Origin: Bacteroidales bacterium UBA5349
GTDB taxonomy: Bacteria; Bacteroidota; Bacteroidia; Bacteroidales; Tenuifilaceae
Direction: 5' to 3'
NCBI GenBank assembly: GCA_002410065.1
Contig: DHQB01000007.1
Location: 1 to 64,000 of the forward strand
DNA length: 64,000 nt
Shown: in pieces, positions 1 to 8,809 of the stretch
How the letters are laid out: every line of letters starts with the position of its first letter
Numbering within the stretch: position 1 is the first letter of the stretch
Notes under the pieces: generated by a model
Databases searched by the model: none
Told to the model about the DNA's origin: nothing
What the model saw: the letters and a program-made list of their open reading frames with translations, nothing else
Made by a program: the position numbers and the translations under genes

Positions 1-17
1 ATTTTGAAGGGGACAAG

Positions 18-353
18 TCAGGAGTTTGCTGTTGCCAAACCAACATCGTGCATTGAATAATTATTAATTTGGCCGTTAAGGGTTAATGTTTGCTTAGCTG
101 TAGTAAATATGAGTAGTGATGCATCAACTGCCCACTCCCGATTACCGGGTGCAAGAGTATGCAGCATGCGCTGATAAGCCTCATTTCTTTCCCTGCTAAC
201 AAAGTGAAAGCGCCAAGGCTGCTCGTTATATGCGGATGGCGACCAACGGGCTGCCTCAAAAAGCAATTCGATTTCCTGCTTAAGCATTACTTTGGGGCTA
301 AAAGCTAATCTGCTTCGCCTATTAGAAATTGGTGAAATAATGGTATTGGACAT
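18..353 (-). CDS. Nitroreductase family protein, apparently truncated
   Basis: The 111-residue product matches the N-terminal half of FMN-dependent nitroreductases. It has an early Arg-rich segment (NRRSR, about residues 11-15), then the flavin-site stretch ARWSPSAYNEQPWRF (about 35-49), and ends in a segment resembling the conserved MHDVGLA helix. Family members are usually about 180-220 residues, so the C-terminal half that completes the FMN site and dimer is absent. The reading frame closes with TGA at 18-20, only 17 bases from the window edge. A frameshift or nonsense change is therefore possible, but the sequence beyond cannot be seen. The gene is divergent from the aminotransferase gene at 545. 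Substrate unknown. The family call is fairly secure; functionality is doubtful. Confidence 0.55.
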   Translation of the reverse strand: MSNTIISPISNRRSRLAFSPKVMLKQEIELLFEAARWSPSAYNEQPWRFHFVSRERNEAYQRMLHTLAPGNREWAVDASLLIFTTAKQTLTLNGQINNYSMHDVGLATANS

Positions 354-544
354 TTTGTTTAATATTTTAAATTGAATTTGTAAACAGTTTATAACAGCTA
401 AAAGTTCAATATGTTACTTAACATGCAGGCTTTTAGGCAGAAATATTTGAAATGTAAAAAACTTACCTTAAAATTGTAACCAAATATTTTTAAACGGAAT
501 TATCTTATAAGTATCTATATATCAACGTTAAAACAACGACAACT

Positions 545-1759
545 ATGATGACACCTAAAGATTACATGGACCGTGAGGATAAATACGGTGCACACAATTA
601 TCATCCACTTCCTGTAGTGCTAGAAAAAGGAGAAGGCATTTACGTTTGGGATGTTGAAGGCAAGAAATATTTCGATTTCCTTTCGGCATATTCTGCCGTT
701 AACCAAGGACACTGTCATCCAAAGATTGTGAATGCAATGGTTGATCAAGCCAAAAAACTTACTTTAACCTCAAGGGCATTCTACAACAACGTGCTAGGTG
801 AGTATGAAGAGTATATAACAAAATACTTTGGTTACGACAAGGTTTTACCCATGAATACTGGTGCTGAGGCAGTTGAAACCGCAATTAAACTTTGCCGCAA
901 ATGGGGATATCAGAAAAAGAAGGTTAAAGATAATGAGGCAAAAATTATAGTATGCGAAAGTAATTTTCACGGTCGTACCACCACAATCGTTTCAATCAGC
1001 ACCGACCCAGATGCACGTGCCGACTACGGACCATATACTCCAGGTTTTATCACTATTCCTTACAACAATATTCCAGCCCTTGAGAAAGCTTTAGAGGATA
1101 AAAATGTGGTTGGTTTCCTTCTTGAACCTATTCAGGGTGAAGCAGGTGTTTTTGTACCCGATGAGGGATATCTGAAAAAAGCATATGATCTTTGTAAGAA
1201 GAATAATGTTCTTTTCATTGACGATGAGGTGCAAACTGGTATTGCCCGTACAGGAAAAATGTTGGCTTGTGACCACGAAGGTGTGCGTCCCGACATTCTA
1301 ATCCTTGGGAAAGCTGTTTCTGGTGGTGTATTCCCTGTTTCTGCTGCTCTAGCCGATGATGATATTATGCTTTGCATTAAGCCGGGAGAACATGGTTCTA
1401 CTTTTGGCGGTAACCCAATTGCAGGTAAAGTTGCCATTGCTGCTCTACAAGTTGTTAAAGATGAGAAACTTGCTGAGAATGCAGAGCGCCTAGGAAAAAT
1501 ATTTAGGGATGAGTTTAAGGCTATCAAAAGCGACATGATTGAACTTGTACGCGGTAAAGGATTACTTAATGCTGTTGTGATTCACAACAAACCAGGTAAA
1601 ACTGCTTGGGATGTTTGTATTGCCATGGCCGAAGCAGGTTTACTTGCAAAACCAACCCATGGAAATATTATCCGTTTTGCTCCACCACTTGTTATTACCG
1701 AAGCACAACTTCGTGAAGCAATGAATATTATAAAGGCAGTTTTCAAGAAATTTGAATAA
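545..1759 (+). CDS. rocD: Ornithine--oxo-acid aminotransferase
   Basis: PLP-dependent class III aminotransferase, 404 residues, full length. It converts ornithine plus 2-oxoglutarate to glutamate-5-semialdehyde and glutamate, linking arginine/ornithine breakdown to proline and glutamate. Visible signatures are the N-terminal AHNYHPLPVV (about 16-25), which is typical of ornithine aminotransferase rather than acetylornithine aminotransferase. Others are NTGAEAVETA (about 104-113), the cofactor-binding FIDDEVQTG (224-232), the PLP lysine in ILGKAVSGG (Lys256) and the GSTFGGNP loop. Two adjacent ATGs open the gene (545 or 548). A strong terminator follows directly, so it is probably monocistronic. 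Cytoplasmic. Confidence 0.93.
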   Translation: MMTPKDYMDREDKYGAHNYHPLPVVLEKGEGIYVWDVEGKKYFDFLSAYSAVNQGHCHPKIVNAMVDQAKKLTLTSRAFYNNVLGEYEEYITKYFGYDKVLPMNTGAEAVETAIKLCRKWGYQKKKVKDNEAKIIVCESNFHGRTTTIVSISTDPDARADYGPYTPGFITIPYNNIPALEKALEDKNVVGFLLEPIQGEAGVFVPDEGYLKKAYDLCKKNNVLFIDDEVQTGIARTGKMLACDHEGVRPDILILGKAVSGGVFPVSAALADDDIMLCIKPGEHGSTFGGNPIAGKVAIAALQVVKDEKLAENAERLGKIFRDEFKAIKSDMIELVRGKGLLNAVVIHNKPGKTAWDVCIAMAEAGLLAKPTHGNIIRFAPPLVITEAQLREAMNIIKAVFKKFE

Positions 1760-1780
1760 TCTATACCTTTTATATATTAA

Positions 1781-1810
1781 GCCGTTTCCATTTAGGAAAC
1801 GGCTTTTTTT
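1781..1810 (+). terminator. Rho-independent terminator after rocD
   Basis: A perfect 9-bp stem (GCCGTTTCC / GGAAACGGC, arms 1781-1789 and 1795-1803) with a 5-nt loop is followed by seven T residues, 22 nt after the rocD stop codon. Confidence 0.9.
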
Positions 1811-2041
1811 GTGAAATGACATGGGCTATTAGGACACAAGGCTATACTCTAGTCCAGTTAATTTGCTCCAAAAATTTAAGGCTAATTAAAAAGATGTTTG
1901 AAGAAAAATCTATTGCCAAAACTCAGCCAAGGTTTAGTTTTTTTAATCTGTATTTCACGTTTTCAGATAATCTATCCAATAGATTTAAACCAATGTTCAT
2001 AATCAACATCAAAAGAGTTAATGATCAAAAACTACTTAGCT

Positions 2042-4075
2042 ATGAGGATAAAACTAATCATTCTAACTATGATTCTTGCATTTTTTAGCGCATGTAAAAC
2101 ACATACAGAGCAAAAAAAACCTGCTTTGGATATAAGCAATATGGACCTCTCTGTTAATCCGGGTGATGATTTCTACTCGTATGCAAACGGCACATGGATT
2201 AAGAATACCATTATTCCAGAGGACAAATCGCGCTACGGATCATTTGATATTCTACAAGAAGAAAACAACACTATTTTAAAGGAGATATTTGAGAAGGCTG
2301 CAAGCAAGAAGAGTGCAGCGAAAGGAAGTAGTTGGCAAAAAGTTGGTGATTTTTTCACATCAGGAATGAACACCGAAGCCATAGAGCTTAAGGGAATTGA
2401 GCCTATTAGAAAGGAATTAGATCAAATATCAGCTCTATCGACTACAGTTGAACTACAAAACCTTATTGCCCAACTTCACAGCAATAGGATATCGCCATTG
2501 TTCAATATTTATGCTGCCCAGGACAGAAAGAATACAACAAAAATTGTTGTTAACCTGAGCCAAGGAGGACTTGGGCTACCCGACCGTGATTACTACACCT
2601 CTGACGATGATAAATCGAAAGTACTGCGAAATGAATATCAACTGCACATTAAGCAGATTTTTAATCTTTTAGGTTACGATGAGGAACACGCTAAGCAGAG
2701 TACTGCTGAGGTAATGGGAATTGAGACAAGACTTGCAAACGCATCGTTTACAAGGATTGAGCGACGTGACCCCAACAAAACCTATAACATGATTAGCATT
2801 CAGGAAATGCAGCTAACTAGCCCACTATTTAATTGGGCGGAATACTTCTCAGGCATTGGAATTGAGGTGCCCAGCGAATTTGTAATAGACAATCCAAAAT
2901 TCTTTGGCGAAGTATCAAAAATGTTATCAGAAACCCCTCTTGATAATTGGAAATCCTACCTTACATGGAATGTGATTAATCGATTCTCACCCTATCTTAG
3001 CTCATCGTTTGTTGATCAGCAATTCAATTTCTACGGAAAGGTTCTATCGGGCAGTGAAGTTAACAAGCCAAGGTGGGAAAGAGTTGCAGGTTCGGCAAAC
3101 ATGGCCATTGGCGAGTTAGTTGGCCAAATTTATGTAGAAGAGAATTTCTCCCCTGAGGCTAAGGATAAAATGGTTGAACTTGTTTCAAACCTTAAAGCAG
3201 TTTATCGCGATAGGATGCAGAATTTGGAATGGATGAGTGAAACTACAAAGGAAAGAGCTGTTGCAAAACTTGATGCCATGAATGTGAAGGTTGGATACCC
3301 CGACAAGTGGAAAGATTATTCAGACTACGAAGTTACACCAGATTGCTATGCAACAAATATTAAGAATGCCCTAAATTTTGGATTTAGGCAGAATATGGAC
3401 AAGTTGGGCAAACCTGTTGATAGAACCGAATGGTTTATGACCCCACAAACTGTAAATGCATACTATAGTCCAACCATGAACGAAATAGTTTTCCCAGCAG
3501 CAATTCTTCAACCCCCATTCTTCAACCTTTATGCCGACGATGCTGTTAACTATGGCGCCATTGGAGTAGTTATTGGTCACGAAATGACCCACGGATTTGA
3601 CGATCAGGGCAGAAAGTATAATAAGGATGGAAACCTTGAGGAATGGTGGGAGGCAGAGGATTCCGACAAGTTTAATGAACTTACCCAAACCATTATTGAT
3701 CAGTACGAAGCCTTTGTTGCCATAGATGATATGCACCTTAGTGGAAACCTAACCCTTGGCGAAAATATTGCCGATTATGGTGGCCTTACCATTTCGTACC
3801 ACGCACTACAAAAGTCGTTCGAAACAAATAAGCGACCTGCTAACATAGACAATTTTACTCCCGAGCAAAGATTTTTCCTATCATATGCAAATGTTTGGCG
3901 ACAGGTTATACGCGATCAAGAACTTACACGCAGAGTTAAAGATGATCCGCACTCCCCTGGCAGGTTTAGGGTAAACGGCGCACTATTTAATATCAATGAG
4001 TTTTACACAGCATTCAATATTAAAGAGACCGATCCGTTGTATAGAACACCTGAAGTAAGGCCAACAATCTGGTAG
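2042..4075 (+). CDS. pepO: M13 family zinc endopeptidase, lipoprotein (PepO/neprilysin-like)
   Basis: Neprilysin-like metallopeptidase of 677 residues, the normal size for family M13. Zinc-site motifs are HEMTH (about 513-517) and the downstream ENIAD (574-578). The substrate-binding NAYY segment lies about 30 residues before the zinc site, and the protein ends in the family-typical Trp. The N-terminus is a lipoprotein signal, a hydrophobic stretch ending FFSAC with the lipid-accepting Cys at residue 18. It is therefore expected to be a membrane-anchored periplasmic or surface peptidase cleaving oligopeptides. I chose the ATG at 2042 because it places a Lys/Arg n-region next to the hydrophobic core; an upstream ATG at 2021 adds seven residues. 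Convergent with the next gene. Confidence 0.9.
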   Translation: MRIKLIILTMILAFFSACKTHTEQKKPALDISNMDLSVNPGDDFYSYANGTWIKNTIIPEDKSRYGSFDILQEENNTILKEIFEKAASKKSAAKGSSWQKVGDFFTSGMNTEAIELKGIEPIRKELDQISALSTTVELQNLIAQLHSNRISPLFNIYAAQDRKNTTKIVVNLSQGGLGLPDRDYYTSDDDKSKVLRNEYQLHIKQIFNLLGYDEEHAKQSTAEVMGIETRLANASFTRIERRDPNKTYNMISIQEMQLTSPLFNWAEYFSGIGIEVPSEFVIDNPKFFGEVSKMLSETPLDNWKSYLTWNVINRFSPYLSSSFVDQQFNFYGKVLSGSEVNKPRWERVAGSANMAIGELVGQIYVEENFSPEAKDKMVELVSNLKAVYRDRMQNLEWMSETTKERAVAKLDAMNVKVGYPDKWKDYSDYEVTPDCYATNIKNALNFGFRQNMDKLGKPVDRTEWFMTPQTVNAYYSPTMNEIVFPAAILQPPFFNLYADDAVNYGAIGVVIGHEMTHGFDDQGRKYNKDGNLEEWWEAEDSDKFNELTQTIIDQYEAFVAIDDMHLSGNLTLGENIADYGGLTISYHALQKSFETNKRPANIDNFTPEQRFFLSYANVWRQVIRDQELTRRVKDDPHSPGRFRVNGALFNINEFYTAFNIKETDPLYRTPEVRPTIW

Positions 4076-4098
4076 TTGTACTTCCGAGTTATTATACA

Positions 4099-4140
4099 GA
4101 AAGGCTCTATGAACTCTGTTCGTTGAGCCTTTCTTCATTT
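4099..4140 (+). terminator. Probable terminator after the M13 peptidase gene
   Basis: A 9-bp perfect stem (GAAAGGCTC / GAGCCTTTC, 4099-4107 and 4125-4133) with a 17-nt loop and a broken T-rich tail. It overlaps the 3' end of the convergent YyaL-like gene, so it can serve only the + strand. Confidence 0.55.
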
Positions 4141-6143
4141 ATCTCCAATATCACTTGATCTTCGCTATTGGTAGGTATTCTACAGGTACTCCCAACGCAA
4201 AGCCTAATCATATTATCGCTTACTTTGAGCTTTGATAAGGGTATTTCAGACTTTATAGTATTTAAAAATGGAAGTACATTGGGCCTGTGGGAAGCTGACA
4301 TAACCTTATCCAGCATTGATTTCCCTTTATCGCCACTAGAGAAGACTTTAGCTGGGCCCAATTCGAAATTCAGGAGTAAGCTCGCCCACTTGTAAATATA
4401 GGGCCCACCACGTTCAACCTGCCCACTAATATTGGCTCCCATCTGCTTTGCCATATCACCATAAACATCGTTTAAAAAGTAAGCACCTAGTGTTTGAAGG
4501 TTGTGGGCCATTACAGCGCCTGAAGAGGGAATAACGCCATCTGTCAACTCCATTTTACGCACAATAGTATCGCTATACTTTATATTGGTGAAGTAGAACA
4601 TACCCGATTTTTCGCAGTAGAAATGAGCAATTACATAATCTGTAAGAGTTTTTGCTTTTAACAGCCAGTGCTCATTGAAGGTAGCCTGATAAAGCAGAAT
4701 ATACGCATCAATAAGAAAAGCATAATCATCGAGAAATGCAGCAATAGAAGTTTTTCCTTTACAGTAAATTCTAGTTAGTGAGCCATTATCATTAATCAAG
4801 TACTTTTCAATAAACCCTGCCGTTTGGATAGCTAAGTCTAAAAAACTTTCATCATTAAAAGTGATATATGCATCAATAAGCCCCTTGATGGTAAGAGCGT
4901 TCCACGACAGGATCTGCTTATCGTCAGTTGAAGGCCTAACCTTAGAGTTGCGATATTTGAGCATAACCTGCTTAAGCTTAGCCTGCTTCTGAATAACATA
5001 CTCTGGATCAACACCAAAAACACATGCTGTTTCCTTGGGTGTTGAGGCTAACCTAAGTGCACTTCGTCCATTAAGGTTGCCAGAGGCAGAAACCCCGTAT
5101 AAAACGGAAAACATTTCAGCATCTTCCCCAAGAACCTCATCTACCTCATCCTTTAAAAATGTATAAAAGCGTCCCTCCTCTCCTTCACTATCAGCATCAA
5201 TAGCGCTATAATAACCACCCTCAGGCGAGCGCATTTCACGTTTTAAAAAATCTACCGTTTGGTAAACAATTTTCTTATAATTCTCATCCTTAAAATACCT
5301 GTAGGCCTGAGCGTAAAGACTCATCATTAGAGCGTTATCGTATAGCATCTTCTCAAAATGAGGAACATGCCACATCTCATCGACACTATAGCGAAAAAAG
5401 CCTCCTCCTATATGATCGTAGATTCCGCTCTGAGATATTTTGCGCAGTGTAAACGCAACGTGATCGCGCACTTCATCATTACTATATGCCCAAGCATAGT
5501 GCATAAGAAACTTTAGTGACTTTGGCATGGGAAATTTGGGGGCACCCTTGAGCCCTCCATACCTTTCGTCAAAGTGTTTTTGCCAATTGGTAATTAGGGC
5601 CATAAGGCTATTTGCATAGGTTGATTTTATCTCAGATTTTTTTGTGATAATCTCAGTTTGGGATATGCCCTGTATTAGTTCATCAGCAACTTGATTAACT
5701 CTTTTCGGTTCTGACATCCAAGTAAAATGGAGGCTTTTAAGTATATCGAGCCAAGCAATGTCAGGGAAATAGGTGCCACCATAAACTGGCCGGCCATCTG
5801 GCAGTGCAAAGCAGTTTAAAGGCCAACCTCCAGAACGAGTGATTATCTGCACAGCATTCATGTAAATTTGGTCAACATCTGGGCGTTCCTCCCTATCGAC
5901 CTTAACGCATACGTAATGACTGTTCATAAATTCGGCCACCTGAACGTTTGAGAAAGCTTCGCGCTCCATTACATGACACCAATGGCAACTGCTATAGCCA
6001 ATACTTATAAGCATTAGCTTATTCTCTTGCTTTGCCTTCTCAAAAGCCTCATCACCCCAAGGATACCAATCAACAGGATTGGAAGCATGCTGAAGCAAGT
6101 AAGGGCTAGACTCCTTGGATAGACGATTCAGAGGTTGTGACAT
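4107..6143 (-). CDS. Thioredoxin-domain protein of the YyaL/SPATA20 (DUF255) family
   Basis: Full-length 678-residue member of the DUF255 family. The first 150 residues form a thioredoxin-like domain with the conserved opening SPYLLQHASNPVDWYPWG (about 13-30) and a CHWC active site (Cys53, Cys56). The rest should be an alpha/alpha six-hairpin barrel, with signatures KFPMPKSL, GGFFRYS and EKMLYDNALM. No signal peptide, so cytoplasmic. Biochemical function of the family is not established; a redox-linked or sugar-epimerase-like role has been suggested from the folds. The gene stands alone between convergent and divergent neighbours, so context gives no substrate. Confidence 0.88.
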   Translation of the reverse strand: MSQPLNRLSKESSPYLLQHASNPVDWYPWGDEAFEKAKQENKLMLISIGYSSCHWCHVMEREAFSNVQVAEFMNSHYVCVKVDREERPDVDQIYMNAVQIITRSGGWPLNCFALPDGRPVYGGTYFPDIAWLDILKSLHFTWMSEPKRVNQVADELIQGISQTEIITKKSEIKSTYANSLMALITNWQKHFDERYGGLKGAPKFPMPKSLKFLMHYAWAYSNDEVRDHVAFTLRKISQSGIYDHIGGGFFRYSVDEMWHVPHFEKMLYDNALMMSLYAQAYRYFKDENYKKIVYQTVDFLKREMRSPEGGYYSAIDADSEGEEGRFYTFLKDEVDEVLGEDAEMFSVLYGVSASGNLNGRSALRLASTPKETACVFGVDPEYVIQKQAKLKQVMLKYRNSKVRPSTDDKQILSWNALTIKGLIDAYITFNDESFLDLAIQTAGFIEKYLINDNGSLTRIYCKGKTSIAAFLDDYAFLIDAYILLYQATFNEHWLLKAKTLTDYVIAHFYCEKSGMFYFTNIKYSDTIVRKMELTDGVIPSSGAVMAHNLQTLGAYFLNDVYGDMAKQMGANISGQVERGGPYIYKWASLLLNFELGPAKVFSSGDKGKSMLDKVMSASHRPNVLPFLNTIKSEIPLSKLKVSDNMIRLCVGSTCRIPTNSEDQVILEINEERLNEQSS

Positions 6144-6251
6144 ATTGATAGAAATATTACATTTTTTGTTTTAATTCATTGTTTTAACAAAATGGCACTG
6201 CATTTGTTGAAAACAAGAGAAAATTATACAAGCATTAAGAATAATCTTTTA

Positions 6252-6259
6252 TACTTTTG
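6252..6259 (+). promoter_or_regulatory. Candidate Bacteroidota -7 promoter element
   Basis: TACTTTTG matches the TAnnTTTG consensus, about 64 nt before the TlpA-like gene. No good -33 TTG lies at the expected 19-21 nt spacing, so this is a weak call. Confidence 0.35.
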
Positions 6260-6322
6260 GGTTGTACAATAGGGATAATATTGATATTAATTCACAAGAT
6301 TTAAACTAAATACACAATTAGA

Positions 6323-7741
6323 ATGAGAAGCCTTTTTTTTATACTAATAGCATTATTAGGAATTTCGCTAAGCGCATGTTCGCAGGATAAGCAAAAAACT
6401 TATAGGATTGAGGTCAACCTAAGCGATTTAAAGGATACCACCCTACTGCTAGGATATCATTTTGGTGAGAAAAAATTTATTGCTGATACAGCACAATTAG
6501 ATTCTAAAGGGAAAGCTGTTTTTACAGGCGATACACTGCTCCCTGGCGGAATGTACATTGTAGTGCTCCCCCAGCGCTCCTATTTTGACATACTTGTTGG
6601 AGATGACCAGAACTTTAGCCTTTCAACATCTTCTACTAACTCACTTGAGGAGTTAGCTTTTATCGGCTCACCAGAAAATACTGCCTTTGCAAACTACCAA
6701 CGTTTTATGGGTAATAAGCAAGGTCAGATGAACCAATTGCGCACAGAACTTCAGCAAAACGAGGGGAATATTGAAAAAGAGAAAGAGATATCCGAAAAAA
6801 TAAAAATTTTGGATAAAGAGGTTAATGCCTATTGGGATAAAATTATTAAGGAAAACCCCAACACATTCTTTGCCAATATCATAAAATCGTTAAAACCCGT
6901 TGAATTCCCAGAATTTAATATCCCCGAAAATGCAATAAACGCCGATTCGCTAAGATGGGTATTTAGCTATCAATACAATCAACGCCACTTTTTTGATAAT
7001 ATCGAACTTACCGATAGCAGGTTTATCCGCACCCCATTTTTTCAGAGTAGGCTTGATACCTATTTTGATAAAATTCTGCTTCCCCTACCCGATACAATTA
7101 TTGCCTATGGCGATAAGTTAATTAACCAGGTTAAGGGAAACCAGGAGATGTTTAGGTACATTGTTGCACACCTATTCTCAAAATACCAAAACTCTGCCAT
7201 TATGGGCATGGATGCAGTATTTGTTCACCTAGCTGAAAAATATTACCTGTCGGGTGAGATGAAAGACGTTAGCGAAAGCCTAAAACAAAAAATTGCTGAA
7301 CGAGTTGCCGACCTAAAACCAAACCTTATTGGGCAAATTGCACCAAACATTACCATGCGTGACTCAAATAATAAGTTCCGCGATTTGCATGCTTTAGAAG
7401 CCAAAGTAACCATTATGTACTTTTGGGAACCTGGCTGTAGCCATTGTAAAAAGGTTACACCCGAACTCAAGAAATTGAACAATAAATATAAGGATAAAGG
7501 GGTTAGTGTATTTGCAGTTTATACCCAAGGAGAGCAAGAAAAATGGTTGGAATATATAAAGACAAACGAGCTAAACTGGATTAACGTTTGGGATCCATAC
7601 CGCTCTACCAATTACCACAAACTTTACGATATCTATAGTACTCCAATCCTTTACATCCTCGATAAGGATAAAAGAATTATTGCAAAACGTATCGGAATTG
7701 AATCGTTGGAGAGGTTTATTGAGGAAGAGTTGAAAAAATAG
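6323..7741 (+). CDS. TlpA-like thiol-disulfide oxidoreductase lipoprotein (DUF4369 N-domain)
   Basis: Lipoprotein of 472 residues. The signal peptide ends in LSAC, and the mature protein begins with a DUF4369-like beta domain (YRIEVNLSDLKDTTLLLGYHF, continuing to about residue 115). A helical middle with charged Glu/Lys-rich segments follows (about 130-320), and a C-terminal thioredoxin/TlpA domain starts near residue 335. The redox motif is CSHC (Cys372, Cys375) in the context FWEPGCSHCKK, and the cis-Pro segment is STPILYILD. Members are anchored facing the periplasm and reduce or oxidise exported protein thiols; the partner is not visible here. Monocistronic, closed by a bidirectional terminator. 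Confidence 0.87.
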   Translation: MRSLFFILIALLGISLSACSQDKQKTYRIEVNLSDLKDTTLLLGYHFGEKKFIADTAQLDSKGKAVFTGDTLLPGGMYIVVLPQRSYFDILVGDDQNFSLSTSSTNSLEELAFIGSPENTAFANYQRFMGNKQGQMNQLRTELQQNEGNIEKEKEISEKIKILDKEVNAYWDKIIKENPNTFFANIIKSLKPVEFPEFNIPENAINADSLRWVFSYQYNQRHFFDNIELTDSRFIRTPFFQSRLDTYFDKILLPLPDTIIAYGDKLINQVKGNQEMFRYIVAHLFSKYQNSAIMGMDAVFVHLAEKYYLSGEMKDVSESLKQKIAERVADLKPNLIGQIAPNITMRDSNNKFRDLHALEAKVTIMYFWEPGCSHCKKVTPELKKLNNKYKDKGVSVFAVYTQGEQEKWLEYIKTNELNWINVWDPYRSTNYHKLYDIYSTPILYILDKDKRIIAKRIGIESLERFIEEELKK

Positions 7742-7761
7742 GATCAAAGCATTATACTACA

Positions 7762-7806
7762 AAAGGCAGGGGTGATATAATGTCTCTGCCTTTCTCATTT
7801 TTTTAT
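7762..7806. terminator. Bidirectional terminator between convergent genes
   Basis: Stem AAAGGCAG / CTGCCTTT (7762-7769 and 7786-7793) with a T-rich run on the + side (7794-7806) and a short T run on the - side. It serves the TlpA-like gene and the ABC transporter operon. Confidence 0.75.
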
Positions 7807-8801
7807 GGTTTACCCTGCATTAACCTTTTAGAAAGTTCCGTTAAGCTATAGGCCTCAAAGTGTAAAATGCCATTGGTATAAACCTTCCAACTATGCCTAT
7901 TATCTTTTAAGCACTCAACCCTAAGCCCGCTTTTCGGTTTGGCTGTAATAGTATAACCAAGCCTCTCTAGCATCTTCTTAGTCCAAAAGAGGGCGTCATC
8001 CTGCCCTTCAAGGGCAATTTCATCAATTGCTTTACGATGATTTTTGAATACCCCCGTTTCTCTCTCAAATACAATGTGACTATTGCCTAACAGCTTATCA
8101 AAATGACTATTAAGCACAATGTCTTCGGGGCATCCGGAGATAAATCCAGTATCAAGCATCATCCAAATTGTATCGGCCTCAGTAATGGCTCCCTGCAGGT
8201 CGTGGGTTGAATATATAATGGTTTTACGCTGATTTCGGGCAAGGTTGGATAGCAACCTTACCATCTCAAATTTATTGGGCAAATCGAGGAATGCAGTAGG
8301 CTCATCGAGCAGGATAATGTTTGAATCCTGTGCCAAGGCAAATGCAATCATTGCTCTTTGTCGCTCTCCATCGCTAACCGTGGCAATATCCCTATTGGCC
8401 AAATGCTCAATACCAACCAACAAAAGCGCATTATCCACAACCTCCCAATCGGATAGGCTTAGTGATTTTGACCAACCCAAATGGGGAAATCGAGCCAATG
8501 ATATAAAATCGCGAATAAAAAGGTTAGGGATTCTAACCTGCTCCGAGGGCACATAAGCAATTAACTTTGCCTTTTGGGTTCTACCTATTTTTTTTAATGG
8601 TAAGGTTTGTAAATTAACTGCTCCCTCTAAAGGTTGCTGCGAACCAATAATGGTGCGAATGAATGTGCTTTTTCCAATACCATTTCGCCCTATTAGCGCA
8701 ATAAATTCTCCCTTGTGAGCATCAACAGAAAATGCAGGGAGCAACGGATTACTTCTGTCATAACCTAATAATAAGTGCGATATAGAAATGGGATTGTTCA
8801 T
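7803..8801 (-). CDS. ABC transporter ATP-binding protein (iron-siderophore/cobalamin importer type)
   Basis: ATPase of a type II (BtuD/FecE-like) importer, 332 residues. Walker A is GRNGIGKS (38-45). The ABC signature is a divergent VSDGERQR (about 142-149) in place of LSGGQ. Walker B plus catalytic Glu is ILLDEP (163-168), followed by a D-loop and switch His (STHD). Residues from about 255 form a C-terminal extension, longer than typical 255-residue relatives, of unknown role. Third gene of the operon after the substrate-binding protein and permease (8 nt after the permease stop). The substrate is probably a cobalamin or iron chelate, but no riboswitch or Fur box was recognised upstream. Confidence 0.87.
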   Translation of the reverse strand: MNNPISISHLLLGYDRSNPLLPAFSVDAHKGEFIALIGRNGIGKSTFIRTIIGSQQPLEGAVNLQTLPLKKIGRTQKAKLIAYVPSEQVRIPNLFIRDFISLARFPHLGWSKSLSLSDWEVVDNALLLVGIEHLANRDIATVSDGERQRAMIAFALAQDSNIILLDEPTAFLDLPNKFEMVRLLSNLARNQRKTIIYSTHDLQGAITEADTIWMMLDTGFISGCPEDIVLNSHFDKLLGNSHIVFERETGVFKNHRKAIDEIALEGQDDALFWTKKMLERLGYTITAKPKSGLRVECLKDNRHSWKVYTNGILHFEAYSLTELSKRLMQGKP

Positions 8802-8809
8802 TCTATAAA

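Noticed and set aside
1816..2088. A 90-codon + strand frame before the M13 peptidase
   Set aside because: It overlaps the peptidase start in another frame, follows a terminator and has no recognisable features.
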